IMG/VR virus record: IMGVR_UViG_3300020183_005431
Location: 1-23,481 of that record
Strand: one strand, 5' to 3'
Source: a virus
DNA: 23,481 nucleotides
Within the stretch, counting starts at the first letter, position 1, and each line of letters begins with the position of its first letter. Below are positions 7,233 to 14,115 of this stretch, piece by piece. Under the pieces are notes generated by a model. It was not told where the DNA came from, made no database searches, and saw nothing but the letters and a program-made list of their open reading frames with translations. The translations under genes were made by a program, and so were the position numbers.

Positions 7233-8159
7233 GTGAAGAAACTATGGACAGAAGCCTATCGACCCAAAACTATTGGTGATTATGTGTTCCGCGATTCGGC
7301 ACAGCGCCAACAGGTACAAAGTTGGGTGGATGCAGGAGCCATACCACATCTGTTGTTTTCGGGAGCACCGGGTGTGGGCAAGACCACGTTGGCCAAGATC
7401 TTGATCGCGGAACTTGGTATCGACGACTACGATGTGCTAGAGATCAACGCCAGCCGTGAAAACTCCGTGGACACAATCCGTGACAAGATCACGGGCTTCG
7501 TGCAAACCATGCCGTTTGGTCAGTTCAAGGTAGTCCTACTAGACGAAGCAGACTACATCTCGCCCAACGGTCAGGCTGCGCTTCGCGGTGTAATGGAGAC
7601 ATATCACGCCAGTGCAAGGTTCATCCTTACTTGTAACTATCCCAATCGAGTCATACCTGCTCTACATTCAAGATGCCAAGGATTCCATATTGAGCGTGTA
7701 GACGTGACCGAATTCACTGCTCGTGTGGCCACTGTCATGGTCACTGAGGGCGTAGAGTTTGATCTAGATACCTTGGATACCTATGTCAAAGCCACCTATC
7801 CCGATCTGCGCAAATGTCTCAACATGTGCCAGATGAAATCTGTGAATAGTATTTTGGTATCACCCACGGGCGACGAAGGTGGTACCAAAGAATGGAAACT
7901 GGAGGTGGTGCAACTGTTCAAGTCCGGAAGGGTGCAAGATGCCCGGCGACTGCTGTGTGCCAACGCCCGGCCCGAAGAAATGGAAGAGATCTTCCGTTGG
8001 ATGTATGACAATCTTGGGCTCTGGAGCACAGATCCGGAAAAACAAGATCAGGCGATCGTGATCATACGCAATGGATATGTGAACATACCCTTGGTGGCTG
8101 ATCAGGAAATTAACCTTGCAGCCACACTTATAGAGCTTAGTCATCTAGATCATGTTTGA
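7233..8159 (+). CDS. Clamp loader ATPase, gp44-like (RFC small subunit family)
   Basis: A 308-residue AAA+ protein. Walker A is GAPGVGKT (44-51), Walker B VVLLDEAD (100-107), sensor 1 lies in LTCNYPNRV and the SRC arginine-finger motif is at 146-148. The N-terminal LWTEAYRPKTIGDYV is the RFC box found in T4 gp44 and archaeal/eukaryotic RFC small subunits. In T4, gp44 forms the 4:1 clamp loader with gp62 and loads the gp45 sliding clamp; no gp62 or gp45 gene is seen nearby. The GTG start has AAGGA seven bases upstream. Its 3' end overlaps the radical SAM gene by eight bases. The assignment is secure. Confidence 0.93.
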   Translation: MKKLWTEAYRPKTIGDYVFRDSAQRQQVQSWVDAGAIPHLLFSGAPGVGKTTLAKILIAELGIDDYDVLEINASRENSVDTIRDKITGFVQTMPFGQFKVVLLDEADYISPNGQAALRGVMETYHASARFILTCNYPNRVIPALHSRCQGFHIERVDVTEFTARVATVMVTEGVEFDLDTLDTYVKATYPDLRKCLNMCQMKSVNSILVSPTGDEGGTKEWKLEVVQLFKSGRVQDARRLLCANARPEEMEEIFRWMYDNLGLWSTDPEKQDQAIVIIRNGYVNIPLVADQEINLAATLIELSHLDHV

Positions 8160-9282
8160 TTTTGAAGCACTAGAACCTACCATAGATCCTTGCAATCGGA
8201 TCTCATTTCTGTTAGACTGGGAATTGACAATGAAATGCAATCTAGATTGCAGTTATTGTCGTACTGGCATTGACGGAAGCCACGACAACACCACTTCACA
8301 TCCTCCTCTACAACAATGTATTGACACCATAGAGTTTATGTTTCAGTATGTAGATCTATACATGCAGCGCAAACCAAAAGGCATTAGATATGTTGTGTTA
8401 AATGTCTATGGAGGCGAATCTCTGCATCATCCTCACATCAGTACTATATTAAAGCATGTGCATCAAATCTATCGAGATACTTACAGGCTTAAATGGCAGC
8501 TCACTGTCACAACTACCACCAACGCCATTGTAAGCAAGAAGAAGTTGGACACCGTCATTCCATTCATAGATGAATTCACCGTCAGTTTCCACAGTGAAAA
8601 CAACCGCAAACAAATGGATCTTTTTAGATCCAATATCATGTATTTGAGAGAAAGGGGTAAACGAATCAAATGTATCATTTTGATGCATGCTAAACCAGAA
8701 CTTTTCCGTCTATCTCAACAAATGATTGAATGGTGCCAACACAACGAGATAAAATTTCTCCCTCGGCAACTGGATCACAATCCAGAACGACATGAATTCA
8801 ATTATATGCCAGAACAGACTGTTTGGTTCGATAAACTCTATAAGGACAAAGCCTATAACAGCCAAAAACACGTGGCGATCCCTATCATCCAAGAGTCAGT
8901 AGATCTTGCCAAGTTAGGTCGTGCTTGTTGTGGAGGTCGTTCTTTCTGCAAGGATCAATCATATAAACAACGAGATTTCTACATATCGAATCGGTTCCCA
9001 AATTGGCACTGTAGCGTGAATGAATTCTTTTTGTTTGTGAAACAAATAAATGGAGAAATCTATACTAACAAAGATTGCAAAATGAATTTCAACGGACAGA
9101 TTGGTCCTATAGGCAATCTAAATAACAAGAAAACCATTCTTGATTACACAAAAAAAAATTTAGAAACAGGATCGATGCCAATCATACAATGTCAAAAAAC
9201 ACGTTGTTACTGTGGCCTGTGTGCTCCCAAAGCCAAACATAAAGACACATACAGTAGCATAATGAAAAAATATCGCGTATGA
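8152..9282 (+). CDS. Radical SAM enzyme with extra C-terminal cysteines
   Basis: A 376-residue protein. C29-NLD-C33-SY-C36 is the canonical CxxxCxxC site for the radical-generating [4Fe-4S] cluster, and LNVYGGES resembles the GGEP motif that helps bind S-adenosylmethionine. Cysteines in ACCGGRSFC, WHCSVNE, KDCKMNF and CQKTRCYCGLC near the C-terminus suggest one or two auxiliary clusters, as in SPASM/twitch proteins. The substrate is unknown; peptide modification is common for SPASM enzymes but not shown here. Two sampled lines (8341, 9061) are about 33-35% GC, far below neighbouring late genes, suggesting separate acquisition. It overlaps the clamp-loader gene by eight bases and the next gene by four. 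No evident leader peptide precedes it. Confidence 0.88.
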   Translation: MFDFEALEPTIDPCNRISFLLDWELTMKCNLDCSYCRTGIDGSHDNTTSHPPLQQCIDTIEFMFQYVDLYMQRKPKGIRYVVLNVYGGESLHHPHISTILKHVHQIYRDTYRLKWQLTVTTTTNAIVSKKKLDTVIPFIDEFTVSFHSENNRKQMDLFRSNIMYLRERGKRIKCIILMHAKPELFRLSQQMIEWCQHNEIKFLPRQLDHNPERHEFNYMPEQTVWFDKLYKDKAYNSQKHVAIPIIQESVDLAKLGRACCGGRSFCKDQSYKQRDFYISNRFPNWHCSVNEFFLFVKQINGEIYTNKDCKMNFNGQIGPIGNLNNKKTILDYTKKNLETGSMPIIQCQKTRCYCGLCAPKAKHKDTYSSIMKKYRV

Positions 9283-9545
9283 GATATTTAATTATCCACT
9301 ACTATCGAAAACCTTCCATGCTCATGGATGAAGTGGTCACAATGGCACAACGGATCAAAACTCGGGACATCCAGAGTGCTGCTGTGATACTTGACTTCCA
9401 GACTCGATCTGTAGTAAAATGCAGCATGGATGGTGTGGTGGTGCCAAAGGATTGGCACCGTATACGAGATTTCTATCATCAATACTACGGCCAGATCATA
9501 GACGACCTGGAGATCTCCTACAGTGAAAAAAATCATACTGACTGA
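9279..9545 (+). CDS. Small conserved phage protein, unknown function
   Basis: An 88-residue protein beginning MRYLIIHYYRKPSMLMDEVV and continuing RIKTRDIQSAAVILDFQTRSVVKCSMDG, then a DW-x-R-I-x-x-F helix and an acidic tail. The pattern (YYxKP...DEVVTxxxxxKTRDxQSAAVILDF) is one I recognise from T4-like marine phages, function unassigned. It starts inside the stop of the radical SAM gene (ATGA) and overlaps the HAD-like gene by 23 bases. GC content is intermediate. It has no catalytic motif I can name and no membrane segment. The start is well supported by the coupling. Confidence 0.7.
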   Translation: MRYLIIHYYRKPSMLMDEVVTMAQRIKTRDIQSAAVILDFQTRSVVKCSMDGVVVPKDWHRIRDFYHQYYGQIIDDLEISYSEKNHTD

Positions 9546-10116
9546 TGTTGATGGAGTGTTATTAGATTGGGAATTCGCATTTGATGTTTACCTTCAGCAA
9601 CATGGTTTCCGCAAGACACAAGGTGGAAACCTCAAATACGACATAGGCAAGCGTTATGGGATAGACCGAGAACAGGGCAAACGACTGATCAAGATCTTCA
9701 ACGAATCTGCGCACATTGGATTCTTGCCACCTTTGCGTGATGCCATGTACTATGTGAAACGCCTACACGAAGAACATGGATATGTGTTCCATGCCATAAC
9801 CAGCCTCAGCCACGATGAAAATGCCTGCGAACTTAGGCGCATGAATCTACGCAAGCTATTCGGAAAAACGGCGTTTGACAGATTCGTGTTCCTGGATACC
9901 GGAGCCGACAAGGATACAGTGCTGGAAGATTACCGTGACTCCGGACTATGGTGGATCGAAGACAAGATAGACAACTGTCGTGCAGGTCAGCAGGTGGGCC
10001 TGAGATCTCTGTTGATGGAGCACGGACACAACATGCAATTCGAGGACCCGGAGATTTCCCGGGTCCGCAACTGGCGAGAAATCTACGATATCATAGTGGG
10101 TAACGATCAGCCATAG
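9523..10116 (+). CDS. HAD-like phosphatase / nucleotidase-like protein
   Basis: A 197-residue protein. TDVDGVLLDWE (residues 7-17) is HAD motif I, in which the first Asp forms the phospho-aspartate and the second is the general acid. HAITSLS (about 91-97) fits motif II with its conserved Thr/Ser, K128 in TGADKDT may be motif III, and WWIEDKIDN (about 147-155) provides the acidic motif IV. The family removes phosphate from nucleotides or other small molecules; the substrate here is not visible. The GTG start at 9523 is chosen because motif I must be near the N-terminus. It overlaps the preceding gene by 23 bases and converges with phoH, overlapping its end by 10. Confidence 0.8.
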   Translation: MKKIILTDVDGVLLDWEFAFDVYLQQHGFRKTQGGNLKYDIGKRYGIDREQGKRLIKIFNESAHIGFLPPLRDAMYYVKRLHEEHGYVFHAITSLSHDENACELRRMNLRKLFGKTAFDRFVFLDTGADKDTVLEDYRDSGLWWIEDKIDNCRAGQQVGLRSLLMEHGHNMQFEDPEISRVRNWREIYDIIVGNDQP

Positions 10117-10874
10117 ATCTCCAACACTGTGGAGATAATGGGATGACGTTGCACATCACGCGACCCTAGTTCACACACTGTTAGGCCCTGGCGTTGTTGC
10201 TGTCTAAGTCGACCAGCAAGATCCAGTAGACCATTGTTGCTCGCGGTCCTGTCGGTCTGTTCAACGTCTCCCGTGACCAGGATGCGACTGTTAGTGCCAA
10301 TGCGTGTGAGCAACATCTTCATCTGATTGGGAGTGGCATTCTGCATCTCATCTGCCACTATCCAGGCGTTTTTAAAAGTGCGGCCTCGCATGAAAGCCAA
10401 GGGCGCGATCTCAATGATACCATCTGCCAACATGTTGGCCACCTCTCTGGGATGATAAAACTCTCGCAAGATGTCCAGCAAAGGACGGGTCCACGGTTCC
10501 ATCTTGGCAGTGAGATCGCCGGGCAAGAAACCGTGTCGTTCATCGTCCACGCCTACCGCTGGTCTAGTAAGCACCAACCTATCGCATTCTCCCATGCGCA
10601 GGGCACGCATGGCGGCCAGCATGGCCAGGTAACTTTTGCCTGTGCCAGCTGGTCCTAGCGCTATCACGATGTGTTGATCAGGATCATTCAAGGCCAATAC
10701 CAGGCGTTCTTGATTGCGGCTTCTGGGGACCAGTTCTATGGTCCTGGGTTTGGCCTTTATGGCAGGTCGGAAATCTATGGTGTTTTCTACTGGATGGTAA
10801 TGCTGCTGTTGCTGCTGACGGCGTTGCGCCTTTGCACCTCTGGCTCTGCTCAAATCCCATTCTCCTTTGGACAT
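10107..10874 (-). CDS. phoH: PhoH-like ATPase
   Basis: A 255-residue P-loop protein. Walker A is GPAGTGKS (74-81), TRPAVGVDDERHGFLPGD (about 103-120) is the PhoH signature, IVADEMQN (172-179) is Walker B and TGDVEQTD (201-208) follows. PhoH-like genes are widespread in marine phages; the protein is an ATPase, possibly linked to RNA helicase activity, and its phage role is unsettled. The N-terminus is basic and carries a QRRQQQQQ run. It is one of two minus-strand genes in the window. Upstream, CCTAAATAC (a late-type box) ends 18 bases before the ATG, with GAGG as a ribosome binding site. Its 3' end overlaps the HAD-like gene by 10 bases. Confidence 0.92.
   Translation of the reverse strand: MSKGEWDLSRARGAKAQRRQQQQQHYHPVENTIDFRPAIKAKPRTIELVPRSRNQERLVLALNDPDQHIVIALGPAGTGKSYLAMLAAMRALRMGECDRLVLTRPAVGVDDERHGFLPGDLTAKMEPWTRPLLDILREFYHPREVANMLADGIIEIAPLAFMRGRTFKNAWIVADEMQNATPNQMKMLLTRIGTNSRILVTGDVEQTDRTASNNGLLDLAGRLRQQQRQGLTVCELGSRDVQRHPIISTVLEIYG
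10117..10136. other. Hairpin at the convergent gene ends
   Basis: ATCTCCA (10117-10123) and TGGAGAT (10130-10136) form a 7-bp stem with a 6-base loop where the HAD-like gene and phoH meet. It lies just past the plus-strand stop and inside the phoH coding end. There is no T tract on either strand, so terminator function is doubtful. Confidence 0.25.
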
Positions 10875-10892
10875 GATTTCGCTACCTCGCAG

Positions 10893-10899
10893 TATTTAG
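10893..10899 (-). promoter_or_regulatory. Candidate late promoter box for phoH (CTAAATA, minus strand)
   Basis: Read on the minus strand this is GCCTAAATACTGCG, matching the plus-strand box at 915-921 over CTAAATACT. It ends 18 bases before the phoH ATG. Only two TAAATA cores were found on the minus strand in the whole window, and this one sits exactly in front of a minus-strand gene. Confidence 0.55.
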
Positions 10900-11002
10900 G
10901 CAGCATAAAGGCAGGTTTTCTGGGTGTGTTTTGTCTTTGCCTCCGCCATAAGTATTAGGATCCACTACCGGCGGCTAGAAATCAGCAGCAACCACCTCGT
11001 TC

Positions 11003-11009
11003 ATAAATA
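11003..11009 (+). promoter_or_regulatory. Late-promoter-like ATAAATA four bases before a start codon
   Basis: TCATAAATAATCC precedes the ATG at 11014 with only four bases between the box and the start. If it works like a T4 late promoter, transcription would begin at or near the ATG, giving a leaderless message. No ribosome binding site is visible before this gene, which fits that idea. Confidence 0.35.
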
Positions 11010-11013
11010 ATCC

Positions 11014-11568
11014 ATGCTCCTTGACAAAGACATATTCAAAAATCACGAAGATTATTGGCTGGTAGCCGAAAACATCAGAGATATCTATCTTTCTGATGGC
11101 AGCCTTTTGAGCCTGATTGACTTTGAACGGGTATTGGATGAACTGGATCTTTATGCGTTCCGGAACTGGCAGTTAGGTGAACTGGTAGCAGGGCCTGACA
11201 TTGGCAGATATACTGTGAGCTGCACGTTCATGTGGCCCGAGCGGTTGATGCCAGATCCTCGAGGTGCACGCCGGCTGCTGCCTTTTGACTGCCGGGTCCG
11301 GTTCAAAAAAACCACTATCAAGATACCGATCAAGATCGAAGAACCCGATGACTTCGTACCTGGCACGCACAAAGCACGCCTGGTAAAAAAGATGGTTTGG
11401 CTGGTAGAGATAACCATGCCCAAGAGCCTCATGAACGACATCCGGACCGGTTCAGTGGAACTGGAAGATCAGGACATAGATCTCCAGGATCTCGATGCTG
11501 CCTACGAAGAAGATCTAGATCAACAGGAATTCCGCCAAGATGAACAAGCCGCCGTTCCCACTGTGTGA
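11014..11568 (+). CDS. Conserved phage hypothetical protein
   Basis: A 184-residue protein. The core, LDELDLYAFRNWQLGELVAG followed by DIGRYTVSCTFMWPERLMPDPRG, then RRLLPFDCRV, is highly conserved in my memory of T4-like marine phages, but function is unassigned. The C-terminal 30 residues are strongly acidic and glutamine-rich (DLQDLDAAYEEDLDQQ). No membrane segment or catalytic motif is recognisable. The ATG at 11014 has no ribosome binding site but lies four bases after ATAAATA; no alternative in-frame ATG exists before the conserved core. It overlaps the next gene by 29 bases, and the two probably act or assemble together (inference). Confidence 0.7.
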   Translation: MLLDKDIFKNHEDYWLVAENIRDIYLSDGSLLSLIDFERVLDELDLYAFRNWQLGELVAGPDIGRYTVSCTFMWPERLMPDPRGARRLLPFDCRVRFKKTTIKIPIKIEEPDDFVPGTHKARLVKKMVWLVEITMPKSLMNDIRTGSVELEDQDIDLQDLDAAYEEDLDQQEFRQDEQAAVPTV

Positions 11569-12085
11569 GGCCCTGGAGTACAAGGACATGGAGGGCATGA
11601 TCAAGCCCACCTTGCACATCGATGAGTTCGCCTCCAAGATGGGTGACGATGATGACATCATCGTGGCATCATTTTTCGTGCGGAGCCAGCAGGCCGCGCG
11701 CGACCTCATGAACTGGTTTGAAAAGGGCTACGACTGGGTGATGGATGCAGATGTGAGCCCAGGCGAGATCAGCCCCGGCAGATATCTTGTGTATATTGAG
11801 ATGCGACGCCGAACATCGGCAGGACAGAAGTTGGCAGATGCTGTGGAGGATCTAGAAACTCTAACCGAACTAAAACTCGCAGACTGGACCATGCACTACG
11901 GCGGTAGAACCGTGCCTTTTACCCGGGAAACATTTGATCAAATGGTGCCCTTGAGTCCAAAAGAATATCGTGCCCGGCGAGAGAGCGATCTCAATGAAGT
12001 GCGTGCTGCAGCTGGTCTAGACACAGTGGCAGTGTTTGAACGCGATCGAGATATCCGCCAACTGCAATCCGCAGCTGGTATATAG
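11540..12085 (+). CDS. Conserved phage hypothetical protein
   Basis: A protein of up to 181 residues. The conserved part is MIKPTLHIDEFASKMGDDDD, then IIVASFFVRSQQAARDLMNWFEKGYDWVMDAD and RYLVYIEMRRR, a pattern recurring in marine T4-like phages with no known function. The C-terminal third (LSPKEYRARRESDLNEVRAAAGL) is helical and charged. The start is uncertain: the ATG at 11540 gives a 29-base overlap with the previous gene, while in-frame ATGs at 11588 and 11597 lie closer to the conserved region. No signal peptide or transmembrane segment. Next to it the composition changes abruptly to the AT-rich gene at 12107. Confidence 0.7.
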   Translation: MNKPPFPLCEALEYKDMEGMIKPTLHIDEFASKMGDDDDIIVASFFVRSQQAARDLMNWFEKGYDWVMDADVSPGEISPGRYLVYIEMRRRTSAGQKLADAVEDLETLTELKLADWTMHYGGRTVPFTRETFDQMVPLSPKEYRARRESDLNEVRAAAGLDTVAVFERDRDIRQLQSAAGI

Positions 12086-12106
12086 CATCAACCATTATTT
12101 TCTTTT

Positions 12107-12814
12107 ATGAAACTAAAAAGTTTTGGGTGTAGTTTTATCTACGGTTCTGATCTCAAGGATTGTCCTCCGGGCATCAATCACAATCATCCTCCGCCGAGCA
12201 AGCTTACATGGCCCTCATTGATAGCTGATCTTTATGGTCTAGAGCACGAATGTTGGGCACGACCTGCAGCCGGTAATTTACAAATTCTGGAAACGCTGCT
12301 GTCACAAGTTAATTTACTAGAGGACGATCTACATGTGATCAATTGGACTTGGATCGACAGATTCAGTTTTACTAGAGAACAGGCCAAGAGTCATAGTTCA
12401 CCTTGGGGCAAGCCTTGGAACACCAATGGTTGGTGTAATATCTTGCCTGGTGATTCAGATCCTGTGTCAAAAATCTACTACAAGAATATACATTCTCAAT
12501 TTAGAGACAAGTTAGAAACTCTATTATGTATCAAGACCGCGCTCGACATACTGATGTCAAACGATAAAAAATTCTTGATGACATACACAGATGATCTAAT
12601 GTTTGAAAAGCAGTGGCATACATCACCGGGAATGCTACATCTTATGGCAGGGGTTGAACCTCTAGTGTTACATTTTGACAATTCTAGTTTTTGGCATTGG
12701 GTAAGGAAAAATGAGTTTGCGATAAGTGAAAAATGGCATCCACTAGAGCAAGCTCATAACGCTGCGGCACATCACATGCGACCCATCATCGATGCCATTC
12801 TGCGTAGAGCCTGA
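12107..12814 (+). CDS. SGNH/GDSL-like hydrolase, AT-rich
   Basis: A 235-residue protein. KSFGCSFIYGSDL (residues 4-16) fits block I of SGNH hydrolases with S9 as possible nucleophile, AAGNLQI (54-60) supplies the Gly-Asn of block III, and WHPLEQAHNAAA (210-221) provides candidate catalytic histidines (H211, H217). The family removes acyl or acetyl groups from sugars, lipids and peptidoglycan; the substrate is unknown. A sampled line (12541) is about 33% GC against about 50% nearby, suggesting separate transfer. No ribosome binding site is seen; the ATG follows ATTATTTTCTTTT, similar to the pyrimidine stretch before 4835. Its end overlaps the minus-strand methyltransferase by 29 bases. Confidence 0.65.
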   Translation: MKLKSFGCSFIYGSDLKDCPPGINHNHPPPSKLTWPSLIADLYGLEHECWARPAAGNLQILETLLSQVNLLEDDLHVINWTWIDRFSFTREQAKSHSSPWGKPWNTNGWCNILPGDSDPVSKIYYKNIHSQFRDKLETLLCIKTALDILMSNDKKFLMTYTDDLMFEKQWHTSPGMLHLMAGVEPLVLHFDNSSFWHWVRKNEFAISEKWHPLEQAHNAAAHHMRPIIDAILRRA

Positions 12815-13382
12815 CCACGCGACCGTTTGTCTCGCTCTGTTCATTGTACTGATGGAAGTCGTGTAGAGCCGCAAAATCCTGCAGCCTGCGATGTGTCCAG
12901 GGATAGAACGGAATGCCCTGGCATTTTTCACTGGCATGATCCCGGCGTCCGGGGTTGAGGCGCCAGTAGATCCTAGCAGTGGGCTTGAGGCAATCTACCA
13001 CTTTCTGTATCTGCCTGGAAATCACAGCGTCATCGCCAAAGTTTAGGCTCCCCAGGCAAACAGCCACATCAAACCGTTTGGAAGCATGGAATTCTTCGAT
13101 CGTGACCCGGAAATCGGCTTCATCTCTTGCGGGATCGATACCCACGACGTTTTTGATCAAATCCTTGAAAGGATTTGTACCACAACCCACGTCCAGTAGC
13201 CACTCGTGCGGTAGTATTTTCTTGGCTATGGTGTCATATGCACTATAACTATATGCATCAATGCTGGGCTGCCAGTGGTGCCGGAAATAATCGTTAAGGT
13301 ATTCTTGATCATGAAACATGAAGCGACTTTCTATGTAAAGTGGGCCAGCGCCTGTGTGATACTTATAGCCATGATTTTCCAT
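12786..13382 (-). CDS. Class I SAM-dependent methyltransferase
   Basis: A protein of up to 198 residues. WLLDVGCGTNPFKD (61-74) is motif I for S-adenosylmethionine binding, VVGIDPARDEAD (79-90) carries the acidic ribose-contacting position, and FDVAVCLGSLNFGDD (104-118) is motif IV. The C-terminal half (QKVVDCLKPTARIYWRLNPG) has the methyltransferase_11 look. Target (small molecule, sugar or protein) is not visible. The ATG at 13382 is the longest start; an alternative at 13319 (MFHDQEYL) would shorten the antisense overlap with the membrane-protein gene. Neither has a convincing ribosome binding site. It is the second of only two minus-strand genes and overlaps plus-strand genes at both ends. 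Confidence 0.8.
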   Translation of the reverse strand: MENHGYKYHTGAGPLYIESRFMFHDQEYLNDYFRHHWQPSIDAYSYSAYDTIAKKILPHEWLLDVGCGTNPFKDLIKNVVGIDPARDEADFRVTIEEFHASKRFDVAVCLGSLNFGDDAVISRQIQKVVDCLKPTARIYWRLNPGRRDHASEKCQGIPFYPWTHRRLQDFAALHDFHQYNEQSETNGRVVRLYAEWHR

Positions 13383-13544
13383 GTGCTAGGAATCACGCCC
13401 TGGAACAGTTTCCTCCAACTCATTGGTGCAGCTGGATGGGTCTACGTGGGATATCGGTGGAATGAACGTGCCATCATATTGAATTTCCTGCCGCAGTTTG
13501 CTATAATCATACCAGGACTGATATATCTCTATGTTACCCAATAA
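13311..13544 (+). CDS. Small membrane protein, unknown function
   Basis: A 77-residue protein with three likely transmembrane segments: about 9-28 (WASACVILIAMIFHVLGI), 31-46 (FLQLIGAAGWVYVGY) and 55-75 (FLPQFAIIIPGLIYLYV), joined by a short RWNERA loop. An upstream in-frame GTG (13275) is less likely because it lies deeper in the antisense methyltransferase gene. I recall similar small membrane proteins with WNxxxQLIGAxxWxYVGYRW in marine phages, function unknown. It overlaps the next gene by 14 bases and heads the set leading to the TctA/TctC pair. It is too short to be TctB (about 150 residues, four segments), though a membrane partner role cannot be excluded. Confidence 0.65.
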   Translation: MKHEATFYVKWASACVILIAMIFHVLGITPWNSFLQLIGAAGWVYVGYRWNERAIILNFLPQFAIIIPGLIYLYVTQ

Positions 13545-14115
13545 AATATTCATGATAGGCGTGCCTGGTTCGCGCTGGTCAGGCATCGCCCAAAACATCG
13601 AAGACAACGTTCCAGGATTCAATACGTCAGATCGCAGGCCCGATCGCGTGTACAGCCATCACAACTTTTCGGGACATCTAGGTGTGTATTTTGGCACAGG
13701 ATGGGAACATGATACCAGTCTCGATGAATCCAATCTAGATCATGGTTTTGCACACACCCAAGGCACACGCATACTCAAGAGCCACGAGTGGGCCTATCAC
13801 TTAGACGAGATACATCATCGCTATCCCGACTCCTGGGTCTTCTTGGTGTACCGACCCGATATGAGTGCATACTCGTGGTGGCACCAGGCCGGCGGTTTCA
13901 ATATCACCTATCCTCTATACGAACCTTACTATCATGACAGCGTGCGCATGATGTCAGAGATCATGCGGCAGAATCAAGCCATCATGCAGTTCGCTCAGCG
14001 GCATGATCTAGAGTGGCGACACATTTCAGGCCGCTGGATCCAAGAACATTTTGGTCAGTATGTAGAGCCCAGTCGCCGTGATCCTGATACTCTTGTTACT
14101 TTACTAAAACCGTGA
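13531..14115 (+). CDS. Sulfotransferase-like protein
   Basis: A 194-residue protein. IFMIGVPGSRWSGIAQ (6-21) resembles the 5'-phosphosulfate-binding loop at the N-terminus of sulfotransferases (a modified P-loop), and WVFLVYRPDMSAYSWW (about 102-117) fits the second PAPS-contacting segment (the R..S region). Members of this type occur in marine T4-like phages without known substrate. It ends in GTGA, overlapping the TctA-like gene by four bases, so the two are likely translated together. The ATG at 13531 lies inside the membrane-protein gene. The family call rests on two short motifs and could be another P-loop-like fold. Confidence 0.55.
   Translation: MLPNKIFMIGVPGSRWSGIAQNIEDNVPGFNTSDRRPDRVYSHHNFSGHLGVYFGTGWEHDTSLDESNLDHGFAHTQGTRILKSHEWAYHLDEIHHRYPDSWVFLVYRPDMSAYSWWHQAGGFNITYPLYEPYYHDSVRMMSEIMRQNQAIMQFAQRHDLEWRHISGRWIQEHFGQYVEPSRRDPDTLVTLLKP

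Larger units (their letters stand above)
10875..11013. other. Divergent intergenic region, largest gap in the window
   Basis: 139 bases separate phoH (minus) from the plus-strand gene at 11014. It holds the phoH late box (10893-10899) and ATAAATA just before the next ATG (11003-11009). A weak 5-bp stem, CCGCC (10943-10947) with GGCGG (10970-10974), encloses ATAAGTATTAGGATCC. No tRNA or small gene was recognised. Confidence 0.5.

Noticed and set aside
9118-9124. CTAAATA inside the radical SAM gene
   Set aside because: No start codon of a real gene lies within 100 bases downstream; the bases are explained by coding in an AT-rich gene.
9284-9289. TAAATA core on the minus strand
   Set aside because: No minus-strand gene lies downstream of it; probably chance in AT-rich sequence.
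10117-10136. Bidirectional terminator between the HAD-like gene and phoH
   Set aside because: The hairpin is short and lacks T tracts on both strands, and part of it codes for the phoH end; kept only as a low-confidence hairpin.
10875-11013. Possible tRNA or small RNA in the largest intergenic gap
   Set aside because: No cloverleaf, TTC arm or acceptor pairing could be drawn; only a weak 5-bp stem was found.
13311-13544. Small membrane protein as the missing TctB
   Set aside because: At 77 residues with three segments it is about half the size of TctB and lacks its pattern; it also resembles small membrane proteins that I recall from other marine phages.
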